DNA from: Chlorops oryzae
Lineage: Eukaryota; Arthropoda; Insecta; Diptera; Chloropidae
Assembly: GCA_020466095.1 (NCBI GenBank)
Contig: CM035808.1
Location: 45,517,393-45,581,392, forward strand
Length of the DNA: 64,000 nt
Direction: 5' to 3'
Both the position numbers and the translations under genes were made by a program. Positions 60,311 through 64,000 of the stretch are shown piece after piece. The notes beneath the pieces were generated by a model. That model had not been told where the DNA came from, did no database searches, and saw only the letters and a list, made by a program, of their open reading frames with translations. Within the stretch, counting starts at the first letter, position 1. The number at the start of each line of letters is the position of its first letter.

Positions 60311-60827
60311 TGAAAATTTTGCAAATTACGATATTTTTAGCCGAATGTGCAGGCAAAACAGAAGATGAAATCCTTTTTTGTTGTTGTTACTTCCTTAATT
60401 TTGTCAGCATACTCCTTAGTTTAGCTAAATCCGCAAAATATAAATGTGTGCATGTGCATGCGGATGAATGATATGCAGATGCGGATTTTTTGCGGATGTG
60501 TGATATCTGCATACGCACAATCTACCGCCCTAGTCAGTTGATCTTACACGTTATATCGTATATATATATATATGCAAAAGTGATTCAATAACTGCTTAAA
60601 AAAAGCTTCTGCATATATATTAAGCTGAAGAACTATGTGGTTTTTTTTTGTATTTTTAAATAAAACGTAATCTAACACCTAAAAGACATAAGTATATAAA
60701 AAAGTGAGCGTTATAAAAAAATCTTTATCCTCATCCGCAATTTCCAAAACCTACAGCCCTACAAAAAATTTTAAAAAAATTTCACAATAATAAATTACTT
60801 ATTTTTCTATTCTAAACAAATAAGGGT

Positions 60828-61622
60828 GTTATAGTCAGGCGAGCCTGACAATAGAATACCCGACACAGACACACATGTTCAAATAATTCTTAATATCAAG
60901 AGGTGTTTAAGTCCATAAGGGGCCCCATATACCAACTTTTGTTAAATTTCTTTATGAAAACCGTCCCTTTTCCACGCCCACTTATCCATTTTTTTTGCAT
61001 TTCTAATCGGAGGCTTAATATACGGTCAAATTCTAAGTTTCATTGAAATATTTCGAAAAAGTCCGATTTTGAGGCAGTTTTGGGATTTTTGTAACAGACC
61101 CTAGTACTGGAGGTACCCTTAATAATGGACCGATCAAGGGAAGTTTTTGAGAGGATGTTTATGGCTACAAAGGAAGCATAAGTGCCAAATTTCGTTGAAG
61201 TCCCATTTGAATTTCGGGTGTAGGGGACAATTTTCGAACAACGCCCTTCTATCACGCCCACTTTTCCAATTTTTGGAAATCATATTACGTGCCATATTAT
61301 GTTCAAATATGAAATTTCATCAAAATATCTTGAAAAACTTCGATTTTAGAGCAGTTTTTGTTGTTTTTGTAACAGACCCTGGTACTGGAGGTACCCCTAA
61401 AAATGGTCCGATGGGGTCCATCTCTATTTTGTTCTTACTTATGTGCCCGTGAGTACGCATACCAAATTTCGTCAAGATAGCTCAACCATTTCTATAAGAA
61501 ATCTGTATTATTTCTATATATACTTATTTTGTATGGTCTATCTCGACTGGTTTTGGGTGTTACACTCAACCGCACAAACACAATATCTACGCTCGACACA
61601 GAGTGTCTCGGGTATAAAAAAA
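60828..61622 (-). mobile_element. DINE/Helentron-like element, copy F (same subfamily as copy A)
   Basis: Plus-strand reading starts 'aagggtgttatagtcaggcg' with the hairpin gtcaggc-gagcctgac and ends 'cgacacagagtgtctcgggt' before 'ataaaaa'. That is copy A inverted, including the doubled 'ggtacc' blocks ('tggaggtacccttaataatg', 'tggaggtacccctaaaaatg'). The (TCTG)n tract of copy A is absent here, so the microsatellite has contracted or expanded independently. Confidence 0.75.
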
Positions 61623-61979
61623 AATTTATTCATTGTGCTAAATAAAGTCACTCAAAAATATCTATGGTTTAATGGATTTTAAAAGCTTCCCCTACGTTGG
61701 TGGGGAAAGGGGGTCCTCTTTAAGGGGGGAGGGGTGTTTCTGAGTGGTTTTGAGCAAAGTAAAGGGTCGTGGGTGACTTCTGGCCACAGATTCGGGTAAA
61801 GCATACCAAAAAATATACTGCAGGTTACTGCTGTTCTCGAGTATCAAGTGAATATGCCTTTTGGATTAATAGATGTTAAAAATGCCTTTCAAAAGGGGCG
61901 GGCCACGCCTATTTTTGATAAATTCTAAAAGAGGAAGTAATAAAGTATACTATTGCATCAAAAGTTTTTCAAAATGACG

Positions 61980-62200
61980 TATTGCTTAGTCAAAAAAAGG
62001 CCAGGCTTTTTATTCAGGCTAGAAAAAATAAAAAGCCCAGAATAACGATTATTCAAGCTGCAAAAAATAAAATGCCTAGAATAACGATTATTCAGGCTGA
62101 ATATAATAAACGGCAAAAAATAACGGTTATTGCGGCTGAAAAAAATTTACATCTTAAAATAACAGTTATCAAGTCATGTTTATCTATAAACGTTATAACC
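61980..62200 (+). repeat. 39-bp tandem repeat centred on a palindrome
   Basis: 'aataacgattatt' or close variants start at 62041, 62080, 62119 and 62158: three exact 39-bp steps, with a weaker unit upstream. The palindromic core is kept while the linker varies. The array lies within an 86-codon frame (61982-62242) and reads as a 13-residue repeat (RITIIQAAKNKMP, RITIIQAEYNKRQ, KITVIAAEKNLHL), but 39 is a multiple of three, so an open frame is not strong evidence of coding. Confidence 0.7.
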
Positions 62201-62305
62201 GTTACGGTCCCTGGTATGAAGCGATCAATCAAACACACTTAAGGGTTAGAACTAATAAAAAATCCAATTTTATGAGTATGTGAAAATGGGAGAGTTCCAA
62301 AGCCA

Positions 62306-62686
62306 GAAATCCACTATAGAGTTTTTTACGTAAAGGCAAACATGTAAAGTGGAGACAATCTACCTTTGTTTTGTACACTGAAAACCGTTTCTACAATTCT
62401 ACTGCACATCATAGAGCTACCGTCGAATTTAAAGAAGAGCTTCATTATGTACTCTACGGTTGTTTTCACTACAAAAGAATGATTTCTCTACGACTCTACA
62501 GTAGAGAAAGTAACTTTTGCAGTTTATAGAGTCGTGGTGAACATAGTATAGCTCTACTCTTAATATGTCGACGGCAGCTTTACGTAGTACTCTAGAATTG
62601 CAGAGATGGTCTTCGGTGTACAAAGCAAAGGTATATTCTCTACACTCTTTCCTCTACGTCAAAAACTCTATAATGGATTTTAGGTT
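62306..62686. mobile_element. foldback element, nearly self-complementary over 380 bp
   Basis: Ends aaatccactatagagttttt and aaaactctataatggatttt are inverted, and the complementarity continues inward through 'acctttgttttgtacac' / 'gtgtacaaagcaaaggt' and 'cgactctacagtagaga' to near the centre. Non-coding, MITE-like. Confidence 0.7.
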
Positions 62687-63105
62687 TAAGGGGTTCGAGG
62701 CTTAGTACGTATTCGACCAACTACAGACTGCATGTGGGACAAATACCGCCCAATAGGCTATTTAACTTTGAAAATAGAGACTTTGGCGATTAAGGGCTCC
62801 TAGTTAGAGTCAATTTAGCGCGATTCTATCAAATTGCTTGCTATTCTGGTGCATTTCTTGAGACGATGGGTGCCCAAATCGAACCTATGGAACAATTATT
62901 CTTGAGTGTGCGTCGCTTAAAGTTAATTAATTTAAGAGAATGCGTGAAGTCAAGTAAAGAAGTAAAAAATATGTACTTACATAAAAATTGATCAGAAGAG
63001 GTCGCATTAGATTTTTCCAGTTTAAGTTTAGTCATCCTAAGTTATGTTTAGCCTATACTAACTGAGATTTCCACCATAATACTTGATAAAAATCGATATC
63101 CTTTT
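62687..63105. other. 3' flank of transporter C
   Basis: No gene. No AATAAA was recognised on the minus strand close to the stop codon. Confidence 0.35.
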
Positions 63106-64000
63106 TCATTTATCAGCCTTGTTTGGAATTGGCTTCTTTAATGATCTTCTGATGATCCATTCGATAATCCAAAACAGCAACGATAAAATTGTAATCAGAT
63201 TCATCAGATGAATTGTAAATGTATAGCTGCTAACATCGGCAATAAGTCCTGCAAAAAATAAAGCAACGTTATCCTTTTATTGAACACCAAGTAAATACAC
63301 TCCTTACCTAAAATTGGTCCTACGGCCGTTGTGAAAATTGCATTCAAGAACAATTGCAATCCAGCAGCAGCTGGTAAACGATGTAAAGGCACATAGCTCG
63401 GTATGATCAGTGGCGCAAAAATACTCCGAAATCCTTTCCCGAAGCCCATCAAAAGGAATACCATTAAAATCATATGATAAGAGCTCACAATGGTAACACA
63501 AATCCTCCCGATCAGAAGTACAACAATCCCGAAACCGAAAAGAAAAGTATTACTTAACTTAGCCTTCTCCAGCAGAAATGGGGCCGTGAAACGGACAACG
63601 ATATCCACACCAGCCAGCAGAGACATTGCATTGGCGATTTGATCGTCTCTATAGCCATAGCTACCCAAAATAAATGGCGTTAAAAATGAGAAATTCAATT
63701 CACAGAACATCATGATCGTCATTCCTTGGATGAGATTCACGAAGGTTACATCAGTTAGCAGGTCCAGATCGAAGAATTCTATAATTTTTTGCTTCAATGT
63801 TAATTTCTTTGGCTCATCTTCGTTAAGTTGAAGTCCATTTTGCTTTTTTTTCGAAGAGTTTTCTGTGGTATTTTCAAGAAGTTCTATTTTTTCGGCAATA
63901 TTGCAATTAGTAGGACTCTCAGGAGGGTTATCTGCACTTGGGGTTTCAATAGGTTCTTCAATGGTTCGAGTCTCTTTATCGGTACTTTTACGGTCGGAAG
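63106..64000 (-). CDS. monocarboxylate-transporter-like MFS protein C (SLC16 family), partial
   Basis: Exons seen: from the window edge (64000, open) to 63308, then 63248-63106 (stop TGA); intron 59 nt. The 5' three fifths lie outside the window. The visible part starts in the cytosolic loop (SDRKSTDKETRT ...), where the conserved loop motif is altered: NCNIAEKIELL in place of CTCAEERALL, so one Cys is lost. Then come KIIEFFDLDLLTDVTFVNL, the TM8 pair Asp-x3-Arg in GVDIVVRF, FGKGFRSIFAPLIIPSYVP and LPAAAG. The last exon is 143 nt, exactly as in B, in the same phase. C is closer to B than to A over the membrane part (TPFILxSYGY, SLLAGVDI.VRFTAPFLLEK). A plasma-membrane carrier is expected; substrate unknown. 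Confidence 0.93.

Overview
This is eukaryotic, AT-rich nuclear DNA, most likely from a brachyceran fly (a tephritid fruit fly is my guess). The reasons are short GT..AG introns of 59-180 nt, solute carriers of the insect SLC16 type, a mellifera-like mariner, many DINE-1/Helentron-like repeats with (TCTG)n tracts and terminal hairpins, and GAGA-type tracts. Species cannot be settled from the sequence alone.

Genes. (1) 7.9-11.4 kb, plus strand: a three-exon gene for a secreted Pro/Thr/Gln-rich, mucin-like protein of about 1,076 aa. It carries one apparent 1-nt frameshift, and its first coding exon is unresolved. (2) 14.9-18.1 kb, 26.4-28.7 kb and 63.1 kb to the window edge, all minus strand: three paralogous monocarboxylate-transporter-like MFS genes (SLC16 family), here called A, B and C. 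A and B are complete in the CDS, each with five exons. C is cut by the window end. Exon phases are identical in A, B and the visible part of C, and several exon lengths match exactly, so they are a dispersed tandem family. A carries a single extra base in exon 3. No other convincing protein-coding gene is visible; the 29-63 kb interval is transposon-rich DNA, possibly with long 5' introns and leader exons.

Mobile DNA. One full-length mariner at 20.6-21.9 kb has TIRs, TA duplications and one nonsense codon. Several DINE/Helentron-like non-autonomous elements lie at 1.4, 3.7, 13.1, 19.6, 59.2 and 60.8 kb. One contains a nine-unit array with a 101-bp period, and another carries part of the same array. 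A 640-bp hAT-type MITE has a perfect 8-bp target duplication and a nested 172-bp Tc1/pogo-type MITE. There are also TTAA-bounded (piggyBac-like) MITEs, several foldback elements, two copies of a tRNA-derived SINE, and dispersed repeat families of unknown class.

Simple repeats. A 1.1-kb polypurine tract at 41.4-42.5 kb and a 1.3-kb polypyrimidine tract at 46.3-47.6 kb lie as an inverted pair. Their long apparent reading frames are compositional artefacts.

The transporters should act at the plasma membrane as proton-linked or facilitative carriers of monocarboxylates or related solutes. The unusual, conserved cytosolic loop with Cys motifs (and a His tract in B) is the most distinctive protein feature. 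I found no prokaryotic-type system. The best candidates for new biology are that loop, the array-bearing Helentron-like family, the paired GA/CT tracts and the 39-bp palindrome repeat at 62 kb.
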